64,000 nt of DNA from Chitinophagales bacterium (GTDB taxonomy: Bacteria; Bacteroidota; Bacteroidia; Chitinophagales; LD1), in NCBI GenBank assembly GCA_019638515.1, contig JAHBTS010000001.1, forward strand, positions 558,001 to 622,000, written 5' to 3'. Position 1 is the stretch's first letter. Every line of letters begins with the position of its first letter. Shown piece after piece: positions 33,984 through 43,203 of the stretch. Below the pieces are notes generated by a model. The model was not told where the DNA came from. It ran no database searches and worked only from the letters and a program-made list of their open reading frames with translations. The position numbers and the translations under genes are program-made.

Positions 33984-36900
33984 TTATTTTACAATTAGTC
34001 TTCTTGTGTAAATTTTTTCTTTAGTGGTAATAGTTACTAAATAACTGCCAGAAGGTAAATCTTGCACATTAAAACTACAGTTGTTGCTTCCTGCTTTAAG
34101 TTGAACCGTGCCTTTGCGTACAACCTGCCCTGCAGTGTTTTTAAGCTCAAATTCTGCTTCTTCATCGGTGTCTATGCTTATATCAACTGTAGCGATATTG
34201 CTTGCCGGATTTGGTATAAACTCTCCAATTCTTATAGCTTGTGTTTCTTGCCCCAATTCTGCACTCACTATTTTTGAGTGTTCAAAAGTTTCATCAAAGT
34301 CTATTTGTTTTAAGCGATAGTAGTAGCGTTTTTTTAGCTCTACATTTTTGTCGTTATAGATGTAGTGTTGTGTTTCGGTAGTATTGCCGTTTCCGGGTAC
34401 AAAACCAATGGTTGCAAACTCTTTGCCATCGGTGCTGCGTTCCACCATAAAACCGTGGTTGTTTATTTCTGTTTCAGTAGTCCATTTTAGTTGAATGTAT
34501 TTTTGATCCACCGGTATGGCTCTGAATTCGGTCATCTTTACAGGCAATGCACCACCACCTGAGCCAATGCCCCATTGCGAAAAGTGCGTAATGCCTGATA
34601 CCACAATCTTGCCATCTTGTACGGTAGCACCGGATTGGGTTCCGGCAACTGTCCAATCGCTAGCAGAACTAGAGGTGTCGTGCCTGGTTAGGATATAGAA
34701 GTTGTAATTTTCTAAGCCCGAGAAACTGCTTACATCAAATATCAGTTCATAATCTCCGCTAATGCCGCCTGTGCCAAAATTTGGTTGTTGGTCGGGCTCA
34801 ATTAGCCAAATACCTGCCGGGTGAACACTATTGATGTTTACATCGCCAAACTGCAGGTTTAAGCCTTCATCGGTTCCCGGTTTGTTTATGAATTGAACTT
34901 TGATTTTAGTTACGCCTCCGGTGCCACCTCTTGGACGAATTTCACATAGTGCATAAATTACATCATCGCCAACAGGAAATGAGTACGTGCCTGTATCGCC
35001 AATGGTTCTTTCTAATGCTCCGTTTATGTAGTTGTCGCTACCGAAATTTGTGATGGCAGTTGTAGATGGATTGGTAATTGATACCAAATTCCCATTGGTT
35101 TTTAAGATACCATTGTTTAAGGTAAGCGTGCCCGAAACTACTACTGTATCTTGAATTTGAAGACCTCCCGGTGTGGTATTATTGATGGTTAAGTTGTTAT
35201 AGTTGCCACCACTTACAATGCTCACATCATTGCCAATAAACGAAACTTTGGCATCGTTAGGATTAAAACGACCGTTGTTTACAAAGCTGCCATATACATT
35301 CAATAATGTATTTGCACCAATTAAAGTTAAGTCTGCATCGTAAGCAATTTCTAAGCGTTGTGTATTGGCAGAGCCTCCCGAAATAACGGGCTGAATGGAA
35401 TCTTTATTGGGTTCAATAGTAGTGTTTACCGTGTCTTCAGGAACTGCAAAGTTGCTCCAGTTATAGCAATCGTACCAATTAGCGCTTATTCTGCCGAGCC
35501 ATCTTGCATCTCTGCCATAAGTAGGTATTTCTACCACAGCTTGCACATTAGTAAAGTTGGCAGTAGTGGTATAGCAACCACTACTAGATAACTGCAATAC
35601 ACTGTAAGTAGTGGTAGTTGCAGGATTAACTGTGTGGAAGTAAGTAGATGTTAGAATATCGCTAATAGTATCAACCTCCCCGGTATTGGTATTTTGCAAC
35701 AAAACTGTAACAGGATAAGTAGTACCACTAAAGGTTAGTTTTAGTTGAAATGGAAGTAGTTTGCATTTGGTTCCACCCAAAATAGTAGCACTAATAAGTG
35801 AACTGGAAACTCCAAAATTCCAGCCTAAATTCTGTTGTGGCGATTGATTGAAATTACTACTTGCAGAATTCCACGATGCGCCACCAATAGCTCTAATTCC
35901 ATTGATATACACATAATCGGTACACACTATGCCGCTCGTTTTTGAAAAACTGGCATAGTTAGAAGTGGAAGTGCTTTGAAGATAAATTGGATTAGCTTGT
36001 GTTGCAGGTGCATTTAGTGCGGTGGTAGATTCTAAATACTGTGTAGTGCCGTATGTAAAGCGGTGTCTTGCTTTTGCAGCTAAACTAACACTCGATGTAA
36101 ATGTATTACTGCCGGTTAAAAGAAGATTTCCTTTAGTAACATTAAGTGTGCCAATAGTATTGTCGCCAGTAATAGTAAGGTTGCTTACCGAGCTGGTGCT
36201 AGTAGGCGATGAGTTTGCCATGTTTAGCTTAATCTTATTGTAAGTAAGATTGCCGCCTTTCATGGTTACTTTTATGTTGTTAGAGGCTGCATAGAATTCA
36301 ATTTCGCTGCTGCCGCTGTTTAGTATCATGTTGCTAGGGTCTGCAATATCCCAAAAACCGTTTGATGATAAAGAAACACAGCGCAACTGCACCTTAGAAC
36401 TGCTTAATTGCAGCGTGCGAGGTTCGCCTGAGTTTGAAATGAACCTGCGTATGGTAAGTGTTTTTCCGGCAGTGTTAAATGTACCTTTAGTTAAGTAAAC
36501 ATCGTTGGAAACAGCTGTTAGGTTGTTTATGAGTTGCCATCTACCATTTTGGTCTTGGAATTTTATGCTGCCCGAGCCGGAAATACTGCTTAGAATATTG
36601 ATAGACTTTAAGCCTGTTCCTTGGAAAATAAGACAACTTTTATTGGCAATTTTCATGGCAGCGGGAGCAATAAAATCGCCTGTTACGGTTAAGTGATTGT
36701 TTAATTCAAAAGTAGGTGCATTGTTGCTGGTTTTATAGGTATAAACTGCATCGGTAAAATCTATGGTACCACAATTTGCTGCGGAATTAACGGTTACTTT
36801 TTGAGCCGAACCTGTAAATGAATAGCGATTGAAAATTACTATATCACTAGCGGTGGGAGGAGCAGAAAAAGCATTGCCACTACCATTAGAAACAGCCGCC

Positions 36901-37031
36901 CAATGCGAAAGTTCACTCCAATCTCCGCTGCCGCCTACCCAGTAGTAGTTGGCTGCCGAAGCACTGTGGGCGCTCATGCCCAGCAATACCCAGATAGCAT
37001 ACACTATCCATTTTGTGTTTAGTAGTTTCAT
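33984..37031 (-). CDS. Large T9SS-exported surface protein
   Basis: About 1015 residues. A signal peptide (MKLLNTKWIVYAIWVLLG, ends HSASA) precedes the phrase YYWVGGSGDWSELSHWA, common at the start of large Bacteroidota surface proteins. It is followed by long beta-solenoid repeats with many N, G, T and S. A second copy of the opening theme occurs mid-protein (RWLGRISANWYDCYNWSN). A fibronectin-like module (VERSTDGKEF) and a type A sorting domain end it: FIPNPASNIATVDIS to RRLIVK. The sorting domain sends it through T9SS to the cell surface. An alternative ATG lies at 37052. Tandem terminators follow. Ligand unknown. Confidence 0.9.
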   Translation of the reverse strand: MKLLNTKWIVYAIWVLLGMSAHSASAANYYWVGGSGDWSELSHWAAVSNGSGNAFSAPPTASDIVIFNRYSFTGSAQKVTVNSAANCGTIDFTDAVYTYKTSNNAPTFELNNHLTVTGDFIAPAAMKIANKSCLIFQGTGLKSINILSSISGSGSIKFQDQNGRWQLINNLTAVSNDVYLTKGTFNTAGKTLTIRRFISNSGEPRTLQLSSSKVQLRCVSLSSNGFWDIADPSNMILNSGSSEIEFYAASNNIKVTMKGGNLTYNKIKLNMANSSPTSTSSVSNLTITGDNTIGTLNVTKGNLLLTGSNTFTSSVSLAAKARHRFTYGTTQYLESTTALNAPATQANPIYLQSTSTSNYASFSKTSGIVCTDYVYINGIRAIGGASWNSASSNFNQSPQQNLGWNFGVSSSLISATILGGTKCKLLPFQLKLTFSGTTYPVTVLLQNTNTGEVDTISDILTSTYFHTVNPATTTTYSVLQLSSSGCYTTTANFTNVQAVVEIPTYGRDARWLGRISANWYDCYNWSNFAVPEDTVNTTIEPNKDSIQPVISGGSANTQRLEIAYDADLTLIGANTLLNVYGSFVNNGRFNPNDAKVSFIGNDVSIVSGGNYNNLTINNTTPGGLQIQDTVVVSGTLTLNNGILKTNGNLVSITNPSTTAITNFGSDNYINGALERTIGDTGTYSFPVGDDVIYALCEIRPRGGTGGVTKIKVQFINKPGTDEGLNLQFGDVNINSVHPAGIWLIEPDQQPNFGTGGISGDYELIFDVSSFSGLENYNFYILTRHDTSSSASDWTVAGTQSGATVQDGKIVVSGITHFSQWGIGSGGGALPVKMTEFRAIPVDQKYIQLKWTTETEINNHGFMVERSTDGKEFATIGFVPGNGNTTETQHYIYNDKNVELKKRYYYRLKQIDFDETFEHSKIVSAELGQETQAIRIGEFIPNPASNIATVDISIDTDEEAEFELKNTAGQVVRKGTVQLKAGSNNCSFNVQDLPSGSYLVTITTKEKIYTRRLIVK

Positions 37032-37131
37032 GTGGTTCAGGATTAGGTTCATGTGCTCTAGGTCTTATACCGAAAGAATGTTCCAAAATGTTTCATGCAG
37101 TAGTAATTATTTTTTTGTGATAGTATTAAAA

Positions 37132-37163
37132 AGCAAAACCCGAGCATTTGCCCGGGTTTTGCT
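37132..37163 (-). terminator. Intrinsic terminator of dnaK
   Basis: AGCAAAACCCG (37132-37142) pairs perfectly with CGGGTTTTGCT (37153-37163), an 11-base stem with a 10-base loop. On the minus strand a T-run (TTTTAATA) follows. It lies 29 bases past the dnaK stop. Confidence 0.9.
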
Positions 37164-37191
37164 GTGTATTTACGATGTAGATTGGTAAAGA

Positions 37192-39090
37192 TTATTTATT
37201 GTCTTTTACTTCTTCGTATTCAACATCGCTTACGGTGTCTTGGCTGGTATCTTGCCCTTGGGTATTTTCGTTGCCTGGGGCTTGTTGCTGTGCTGCGTAA
37301 ATATCTTGCGAAGCGGCTTGCCAAGCAGTATTCAATTTTTCAGTTGCAGGTTCAATGGCTGCCATATTCTCGCTTTGCAAGGCTGTTTTTAATTCTTCCA
37401 GTGCAGTTTCGATTGCTACTTTTTTATCGGCAGGAATTTTATCGCCATATTCTTTTAGTTGCTTTTCGGTTTGGAAAGCAAGGCTATCTGCAGCATTTTT
37501 CTTTTCAGCTTTTTCGCGGGCTTCCTTATCGGCAGCTTCGTTGGCTTTAGCTTCGTTGCGCATTTTTTCAATTTCTTCTTTGCTTAAACCTGTAGATGCT
37601 TCAATGCGGATGCTTTGCTCTTTTCCGGTGCCTTTGTCTTTCGCACTTACATGAATAATGCCATTGCTGTCTATATCAAAGGTAACTTCAATTTGCGGCA
37701 CACCGCGCGGTGCTACCGGAATATCGCCAAGGTGGAATCTGCCTATGGTGCGGTTGTCTTTTGCCATAGCTCTTTCGCCTTGCAGTACGTGAATTTCTAC
37801 CGAAGGTTGGTTATCGGCAGCGGTTGTAAATACTTGCGATTTTTTGGTAGGGATGGTGGCATTGGCTTCTATTAGTTTTGTGAACACGCCTCCGTAGGTT
37901 TCTAAGCCGAGCGAAAGTGGTGTTACATCCACTAAAACGATATCGTCTTTTACGTCTCCACTTAGAATACCGCCTTGTATGGCTGCTCCTACGGCTACTA
38001 CTTCATCGGGGTTTACACCCTTAGATGGTTTTTTGCCGAAGAATTTTTCAACTACTTCTTGAATTTTAGGAATACGGGTTGAACCGCCTACTAAAATTAC
38101 ATCGTCAATATCGCTGGCTGTGTAACCTGCATCTTTAAGAGATTGGCGGCAAGGCTCTAAGGTTCTTTGTACCAAATCGTCTGAAAGTTGCTCGAATTTT
38201 GAGCGGGTAAGTTTGCGAACCAAGTGCTTAGGCACTCCATCTATTGCGGTAATGTATGGTAGATTTATTTCGGTTTCTTGCGAAGCACTTAATTCTATTT
38301 TGGCTTTTTCGGCAGATTCTTTTAAGCGTTGTAATGCCATTGGGTCTTTGCGCAAATCCACATTTTCTTCGCGTTTAAATTCTTCGGCAAGCCATTCAAT
38401 AATTACGTGGTCGAAATCATCGCCTCCAAGGTTGGTATCACCATTGGTAGATTTTACTTCGAATACGCCTCCGCCTAGTTCAAGAATAGAAATATCGAAG
38501 GTACCGCCACCCAAGTCGTACACGGCAATCTTTATATCTTTTCCTTTTTTGTCTAAACCGTAAGCTAAAGCGGCAGCCGTAGGCTCGTTTAGTATTCTGC
38601 GCACGGTGAGTCCTGCAATTTCGCCTGCTTCTTTGGTGGCTTGGCGTTGGCTGTCGTTAAAGTAAGCCGGTACAGTAATTACGGCTTCGGTAACGGGCTG
38701 GCCTAAATAATCTTCGGCTGTTTTTTTCATTTTCTGCAATACCATTGCCGAAATTTCTTGCGGAGTAAAGAGGCGACCGTCAATATCTACGCGCACGGTA
38801 TCGTTATCGCCTTTCACTATTTTATAGGGGAAGTGCGAAACTTCGTTGGCGCATTCGCTGTATCTTCTTCCCATAAAACGCTTAATAGATTGAATGGTTT
38901 TAGTGGGGTTTGTAATTGCTTGGCGTTTTGCCGGATCGCCTACTTTACGTTCGCCATTAGCTAAAAAGCCAATAATAGAAGGTGTGGTTCTGCGACCTTC
39001 ATCGTTAGCGATTACAATTGGGTCTGCGCCTTCCATTACGCTTACGCAACTGTTGGTTGTTCCAAGGTCTATTCCTATTATTTTTCCCAT
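37192..39090 (-). CDS. dnaK: Molecular chaperone DnaK (Hsp70)
   Basis: 632 residues. The ATPase domain starts [19 protein letters not shown]-like and includes [18 protein letters not shown] and [18 protein letters not shown]. The substrate-binding domain follows ([13 protein letters not shown]), then a helical lid, and the tail ends in YEEVKDNK, close to the usual acidic end. With DnaJ and GrpE, encoded at 48527-50298, it folds and refolds proteins in the cytoplasm. It is a separate transcription unit here. The 248-base upstream region carries CTGNCA inverted repeats that may be a heat-shock operator. Confidence 0.99.
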   Translation of the reverse strand: MGKIIGIDLGTTNSCVSVMEGADPIVIANDEGRRTTPSIIGFLANGERKVGDPAKRQAITNPTKTIQSIKRFMGRRYSECANEVSHFPYKIVKGDNDTVRVDIDGRLFTPQEISAMVLQKMKKTAEDYLGQPVTEAVITVPAYFNDSQRQATKEAGEIAGLTVRRILNEPTAAALAYGLDKKGKDIKIAVYDLGGGTFDISILELGGGVFEVKSTNGDTNLGGDDFDHVIIEWLAEEFKREENVDLRKDPMALQRLKESAEKAKIELSASQETEINLPYITAIDGVPKHLVRKLTRSKFEQLSDDLVQRTLEPCRQSLKDAGYTASDIDDVILVGGSTRIPKIQEVVEKFFGKKPSKGVNPDEVVAVGAAIQGGILSGDVKDDIVLVDVTPLSLGLETYGGVFTKLIEANATIPTKKSQVFTTAADNQPSVEIHVLQGERAMAKDNRTIGRFHLGDIPVAPRGVPQIEVTFDIDSNGIIHVSAKDKGTGKEQSIRIEASTGLSKEEIEKMRNEAKANEAADKEAREKAEKKNAADSLAFQTEKQLKEYGDKIPADKKVAIETALEELKTALQSENMAAIEPATEKLNTAWQAASQDIYAAQQQAPGNENTQGQDTSQDTVSDVEYEEVKDNK

Positions 39091-39152
39091 GTTGTTTATT
39101 TTTTTCGTTTAAGTTGCTTTTCATTTATCAAGGTGCGTGCCATTGCATTTTT

Positions 39153-39168
39153 CTGCCATTTGTGGCAG
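39153..39168. promoter_or_regulatory. Palindrome upstream of dnaK
   Basis: CTGCCA-TTTG-TGGCAG, perfect six-base arms, 63-78 bases before the dnaK ATG. Shares the CTGNCA arm with the repeat at 39194-39214 and the one before grpE. Confidence 0.4.
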
Positions 39169-39193
39169 GTTAAAAGTTGCGGTTTCGGCATTT

Positions 39194-39214
39194 CTGCCAT
39201 TTACGATATGACAG
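39194..39214. promoter_or_regulatory. Second CTGNCA inverted repeat upstream of dnaK
   Basis: CTGCCA (39194-39199) and TGACAG (39209-39214) form an inverted CTGNCA pair with a nine-base spacer, 40 bases from the first palindrome. Confidence 0.35.
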
Positions 39215-39338
39215 TAAGGCAGTTTGTGTGCATTCTTACTCGGAATTTTGTATGAGCAGTGGTGGATGTTTTTGCTTTTTTGCATCATTGCCAATAAAAA
39301 CAAACCCGTTGCAATCGGGGTATGCGTAAAGATTGTGT

Positions 39339-40385
39339 ATGAAGAATGCTACTCAAAAAAGTGTTGCTTTGCTGGTATCTACGGTGCTGGCGTTTTTGTT
39401 AATGTTGGTACTGGCGTTTATTCGTTTTTCGGCCAATAAAGAAATGCCCATCTACCTCATAGGGTTTATTCCGGTAATAGCATTTGTAATTGCTTTTCCG
39501 CTGGTTTACTTTACGGTAGAAGAATTTATTTACCGAAGAGTAAAATTGATTTACAAGATAATAAACGATCTAAAAACAGGAAAAGATGTACTGCGCGAAA
39601 AGCTGGAATCGCCTAATATTTTAGATGATGTAAAGGCGCAGGTAATTGAATTTAGCTTAAAGAAAAGTGCCGAAATTGAGGAGTTGAAAAAGATGGAAAA
39701 GTATAGGAGAGATTTTTTAGGCAATGTATCGCACGAGCTTAAAACACCCATCTTTAATATACAGGGTTATTTGGAAACGTTGCTCGATGGTGGATTAGAG
39801 GATGCAAAAATTGCACGCGATTATGTGGAGCGCGCTGCCAAAAATGCCGATAGGTTGGGAAATATTGTTGAAGATCTGCTGCTTATTTCGCAGTACGAAG
39901 GTGGGGAGTTGGAGTTGTATATAGATCGCTTCGATATTCACCAACTTACCAAAGATGTTTTTGATAGCTTAAAAATGCAGGCACAGCAAAATGATATTCG
40001 TTTTCAGTTTAAGGAAGAATGCGATCAAGCATTTTTTGTAGAAGCCGATAAAAGCAGGATTTCGCAAGTGTTGTTTAATCTTATTACCAATGCCATAAAA
40101 TACGGACGCGAACATGGTTATGTATTTGCCGGATTTTATGTAATGGAAGATAAATTACTGGTAGAGATAAGTGATAATGGCCCCGGTATTGAACAGCAGC
40201 ATTTGGGGCGGTTGTTTGAGCGTTTTTATAGAGTAGATAAAGCACGCTCGCGCGATGGCGGAGGTACGGGTTTGGGTTTGTCTATTGTAAAACATATTGT
40301 AGAGGCGCATGGCGAAAAATTACATGTGCGCAGCACCATTGGTATTGGTACTACTTTTGGATTTACACTTAGGCGTAGCCGATAG
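39339..40385 (+). CDS. Membrane sensor histidine kinase (PhoR-like)
   Basis: 348 residues from the ATG at 39339. Two membrane helices (about 9-32 and 40-62) flank a very short extracytoplasmic loop, so it probably senses through the membrane or inside the cell. A coiled linker leads to the HisKA domain with phospho-acceptor His132 in NVSHELKTPIF. The ATPase domain has the N box NLITNAIKYG, G1 DNGPGI, F box FERFYRV and G2 GGTGLGL. The kinase is therefore complete. No response regulator is encoded on either side, so its partner lies elsewhere. Confidence 0.93.
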   Translation: MKNATQKSVALLVSTVLAFLLMLVLAFIRFSANKEMPIYLIGFIPVIAFVIAFPLVYFTVEEFIYRRVKLIYKIINDLKTGKDVLREKLESPNILDDVKAQVIEFSLKKSAEIEELKKMEKYRRDFLGNVSHELKTPIFNIQGYLETLLDGGLEDAKIARDYVERAAKNADRLGNIVEDLLLISQYEGGELELYIDRFDIHQLTKDVFDSLKMQAQQNDIRFQFKEECDQAFFVEADKSRISQVLFNLITNAIKYGREHGYVFAGFYVMEDKLLVEISDNGPGIEQQHLGRLFERFYRVDKARSRDGGGTGLGLSIVKHIVEAHGEKLHVRSTIGIGTTFGFTLRRSR

Positions 40386-40420
40386 TTGAAAGCGGTGTTA
40401 ATGTAAGTTTCAGCTTTTTT

Positions 40421-40428
40421 TAGTTTCG
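40421..40428 (+). promoter_or_regulatory. Candidate -7 element of the GT-C-like/TPR operon
   Basis: TAGTTTCG fits TAnnTTYG, 21 bases before the ATG at 40450 in a 64-base gap. Confidence 0.35.
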
Positions 40429-40449
40429 TAGAAAGTTTCGCAGTATTTT

Positions 40450-42261
40450 ATGAATTTGAATTTAAAGAAGATAGCACCTTGGTTATTGCTGGGCTATACT
40501 TTTCTGTTGTGTTTTATTGTATCTAAACTGCCAATAGATAGCAGTCTTTTGGGCGATTTGGTGTTAGATATTTTTCCGCGGTTTATGTGTGGAGTTGGGC
40601 TTTTTTTAATTGCCGGAGCTTTGTTTTTTGAGCATAAATATCAGTCGTGGATAAGCAAAGAATGGATGCTGCTGAATGTATTTGTCTTAGTGAGTTTTAG
40701 TATGCTGTATGCGCTGTTTCATTCTAGTAATGTTGGGTTAAATGGCTTGGTGGGCGATGCGTATTTCAGCGCGGCAATGGTTACTAAATACAAGTATTTT
40801 AATACGCTTACCGATTTTAATTATTTCGGTCTTTCTTCTTCTTATCCTGCGTTGTATCATTTTATTGTGGGGAAAATGGCTGCTGCGCTTGGTATGGATT
40901 CTTGCAAGGCCGTACAGTTGGGATACTATTTTATTTACTGTGTTGTAAGCATACCTTTGTTTCTAGTGTTACGCCAAAGTGTGGGGGCGCTGCCGGCAGT
41001 TGGGTTTGTGTTTTTTATATTTTTGAACTTTCCGGTAGATAATCTTTTTAAACCTTACGAGTTTATTACATCGGTGCTTTTTTTGGCATGGTGGCTTGTG
41101 TTTATTGAGAAAAAAGATGCCTTTAGTTGGCTTAGTGTATTGGTTGGCGGCATTATTGGAGCTGCCATTTTTGCTTCGTATTACTATTGGTTTTTTGTTG
41201 CAGCGGTTTATCTGTTTGTGAGTTTTTTGTGGGAGTTGAAACAAAATGGCATACAGCAATTTTGGAAAAGCAGGAAGCAAACATTCTTTGTGTTGTTGTG
41301 TGCTGCGGTTTTCAGTAGTTTTTATTGGATGCCGCTTATGATGGATTTTTTGAAGTACGGTGTGGTGTCGCTGCAAAACATGTGGTTGAGTGGCGATATG
41401 GTGCGCTATAGTTTTTTAGATCAAAAGCCGCCTTTGGTGCAATTGGTAATGCTGAGCGGAGTGCTATTTATTTTCATTTTTAGAAACGATACGGTAATGG
41501 CTGTGTTGCTAAAATTGTTGGCAGTAATGGCATTTTGGTTTACGTTGGGTTTCTTTACACTGTATCTTAAAAAGCCACTGGTTGCCAATAAACTGCATTA
41601 CTTGATTGATGCTACATGTGCTTTGGGATTTTTCTACGGTATTTTTTCTTGTATTAAATGGAATGGAACCGTAGCCAAGCAATTGCCGTTGGTGGTGTTT
41701 TTGTTGCTGTTGCTTTTAGGTTGCAATAGCTTTTTGGAGTTGAGATACCACTCGTACTACCAAGCCATGAGCCAATACACTGCCTTTACATTGCAAGAAA
41801 ATAAGGCTGCCGTGTTGCCATTTAAGAATAAAGTAATGATAAGCGATAGGCAATACATAAATGCCTTAGTTCCTGTGCATTATTTTTTGAATAACAATGC
41901 CCACTTTTCGCATCCTGCTTCGCGTTTTCACCAGCGAATAGATTTTTTAAAAGATTTGGAGCAGATTCAAAATCCTGCTGTATTGGCGTGGTTTTTGGCA
42001 TATAATAAATTCAATAAGGTGGATTTGCTGTTTTTTGAAAATCTGCCTTCGCTTTCTATTTATGATGACGATTTCCCTCGCGGACATAAGTTGGTGAGCA
42101 TAAATTTTTCTCCAATGCTTTTGCAGAGTGAATTTGTAAAGCCATTTGCCACTTTGCCCAATACAGCCGGAACTGTATTTGAGCTATTGCCACCTCCATT
42201 TGAACTCAAAAAATCTTTCAATTCTTTTGAACTCGATTTAGTTAAAAAATACACACTGTAA
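40450..42261 (+). CDS. Polytopic membrane protein, possible GT-C glycosyltransferase
   Basis: 603 residues with about twelve membrane helices in the first 430 residues, followed by a soluble C-terminal part. After the second helix comes an acidic loop (GLVGDAYFSAAMV) and then GLSSSYPALYHFIVGKMAA. An acidic residue in the first loop and a YPxL-type motif recall GT-C enzymes that use polyprenyl-phosphate sugars, such as actinobacterial AftA, but I cannot confirm homology. It is separated from the following TPR gene by only six bases. Acceptor and donor are unknown. Alternatives are a general membrane protein of unknown function or an O-antigen ligase-like protein. Confidence 0.75.
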   Translation: MNLNLKKIAPWLLLGYTFLLCFIVSKLPIDSSLLGDLVLDIFPRFMCGVGLFLIAGALFFEHKYQSWISKEWMLLNVFVLVSFSMLYALFHSSNVGLNGLVGDAYFSAAMVTKYKYFNTLTDFNYFGLSSSYPALYHFIVGKMAAALGMDSCKAVQLGYYFIYCVVSIPLFLVLRQSVGALPAVGFVFFIFLNFPVDNLFKPYEFITSVLFLAWWLVFIEKKDAFSWLSVLVGGIIGAAIFASYYYWFFVAAVYLFVSFLWELKQNGIQQFWKSRKQTFFVLLCAAVFSSFYWMPLMMDFLKYGVVSLQNMWLSGDMVRYSFLDQKPPLVQLVMLSGVLFIFIFRNDTVMAVLLKLLAVMAFWFTLGFFTLYLKKPLVANKLHYLIDATCALGFFYGIFSCIKWNGTVAKQLPLVVFLLLLLLGCNSFLELRYHSYYQAMSQYTAFTLQENKAAVLPFKNKVMISDRQYINALVPVHYFLNNNAHFSHPASRFHQRIDFLKDLEQIQNPAVLAWFLAYNKFNKVDLLFFENLPSLSIYDDDFPRGHKLVSINFSPMLLQSEFVKPFATLPNTAGTVFELLPPPFELKKSFNSFELDLVKKYTL

Positions 42262-42267
42262 TTGTAT

Positions 42268-43071
42268 ATGGAAGAGCCAAATAAAAATTCATTGGAGCAC
42301 GAATTAAGTATCTCACAAGAAGCGCCTAAGTCCGGTTTTAATTTTACCATTGTTGTTTTATTGGCAGTGGTAGTAGTCAGTATAGGAATTGCAGCATTTT
42401 TATTTATTAAGAAAAGCAAGCCGGAGTCTAAGAGTACTGCCGAGGCAACCGTGCAGCAGTTGAGTCCGCAAGAGCAATTAGCAGTGGCAATTCAAGCCGT
42501 TGAGAAGCAGCCCAATATCCATAATTTCATAAACTTGGGATTAGCATATTTCAATAATGGAAAGTTTGTGGAATCTATTGCCGTAAACATGCAAATCATA
42601 CAAGCCGATACAAATAATACTGTTGCATTGAATAATATTTGCGCAGCCTATAATAACTTGGGACACTATGAAGAAGCCATCTATTTCGGTAAAAAGGCAT
42701 TGGAAAAGGATACAGCCAACACACTGGCAAAAAATAACATAGCTTTTTCTGAAGCTAAAATAAAGCATATTGCAGCATTGCAGCAGAAAGTGCAAGGGAA
42801 CGCTGCCAAAGGTGAGTTTATTGAATTGGGCTTGTATTATTATCAGCGCAAAGAGTTTAAACAAGCCATTGCTACGTTTGAAAAAGGATTGGCACAACAT
42901 TCAAAAGACGTATTGCTGTTGAATAATTTATGTGCGTCATATTGCGAAATAAAGCAGTGGGAAAAGGCACTGCCATATTGCGAAGAGGCGCTGAAACTTC
43001 AGCCCGATTACAACCTGGCAAAAAATAATTTGCAGTGGGCAAAAGACGGTAAGGCAGGAAAATACAACTAA
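42268..43071 (+). CDS. Membrane-anchored TPR protein
   Basis: 267 residues from the ATG at 42268 (MEEPNKNSLEHEL). One membrane helix at about 26-47 places the rest outside the cytoplasm. Five or so TPR units follow, such as NTVALNNICAAYNNLGHYEEA and AIATFEKGLAQHSKDVLLLN, ending with CEEALKLQPDYNLAK. It probably acts as an adaptor for the membrane protein encoded just upstream; that is inferred from the six-base spacing only. Confidence 0.88.
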   Translation: MEEPNKNSLEHELSISQEAPKSGFNFTIVVLLAVVVVSIGIAAFLFIKKSKPESKSTAEATVQQLSPQEQLAVAIQAVEKQPNIHNFINLGLAYFNNGKFVESIAVNMQIIQADTNNTVALNNICAAYNNLGHYEEAIYFGKKALEKDTANTLAKNNIAFSEAKIKHIAALQQKVQGNAAKGEFIELGLYYYQRKEFKQAIATFEKGLAQHSKDVLLLNNLCASYCEIKQWEKALPYCEEALKLQPDYNLAKNNLQWAKDGKAGKYN

Positions 43072-43203
43072 GTACATTTTTGAATGCTGGCAAAATTCAG
43101 AAAGCAGCGTACAGATTTGTATTAGATGAAAATTGAAATTTCTTTACAGCAGCATTGAGAAAAAAGTAAAATTGCAAGCACAACGTTCAATCAAAATATT
43201 TTC

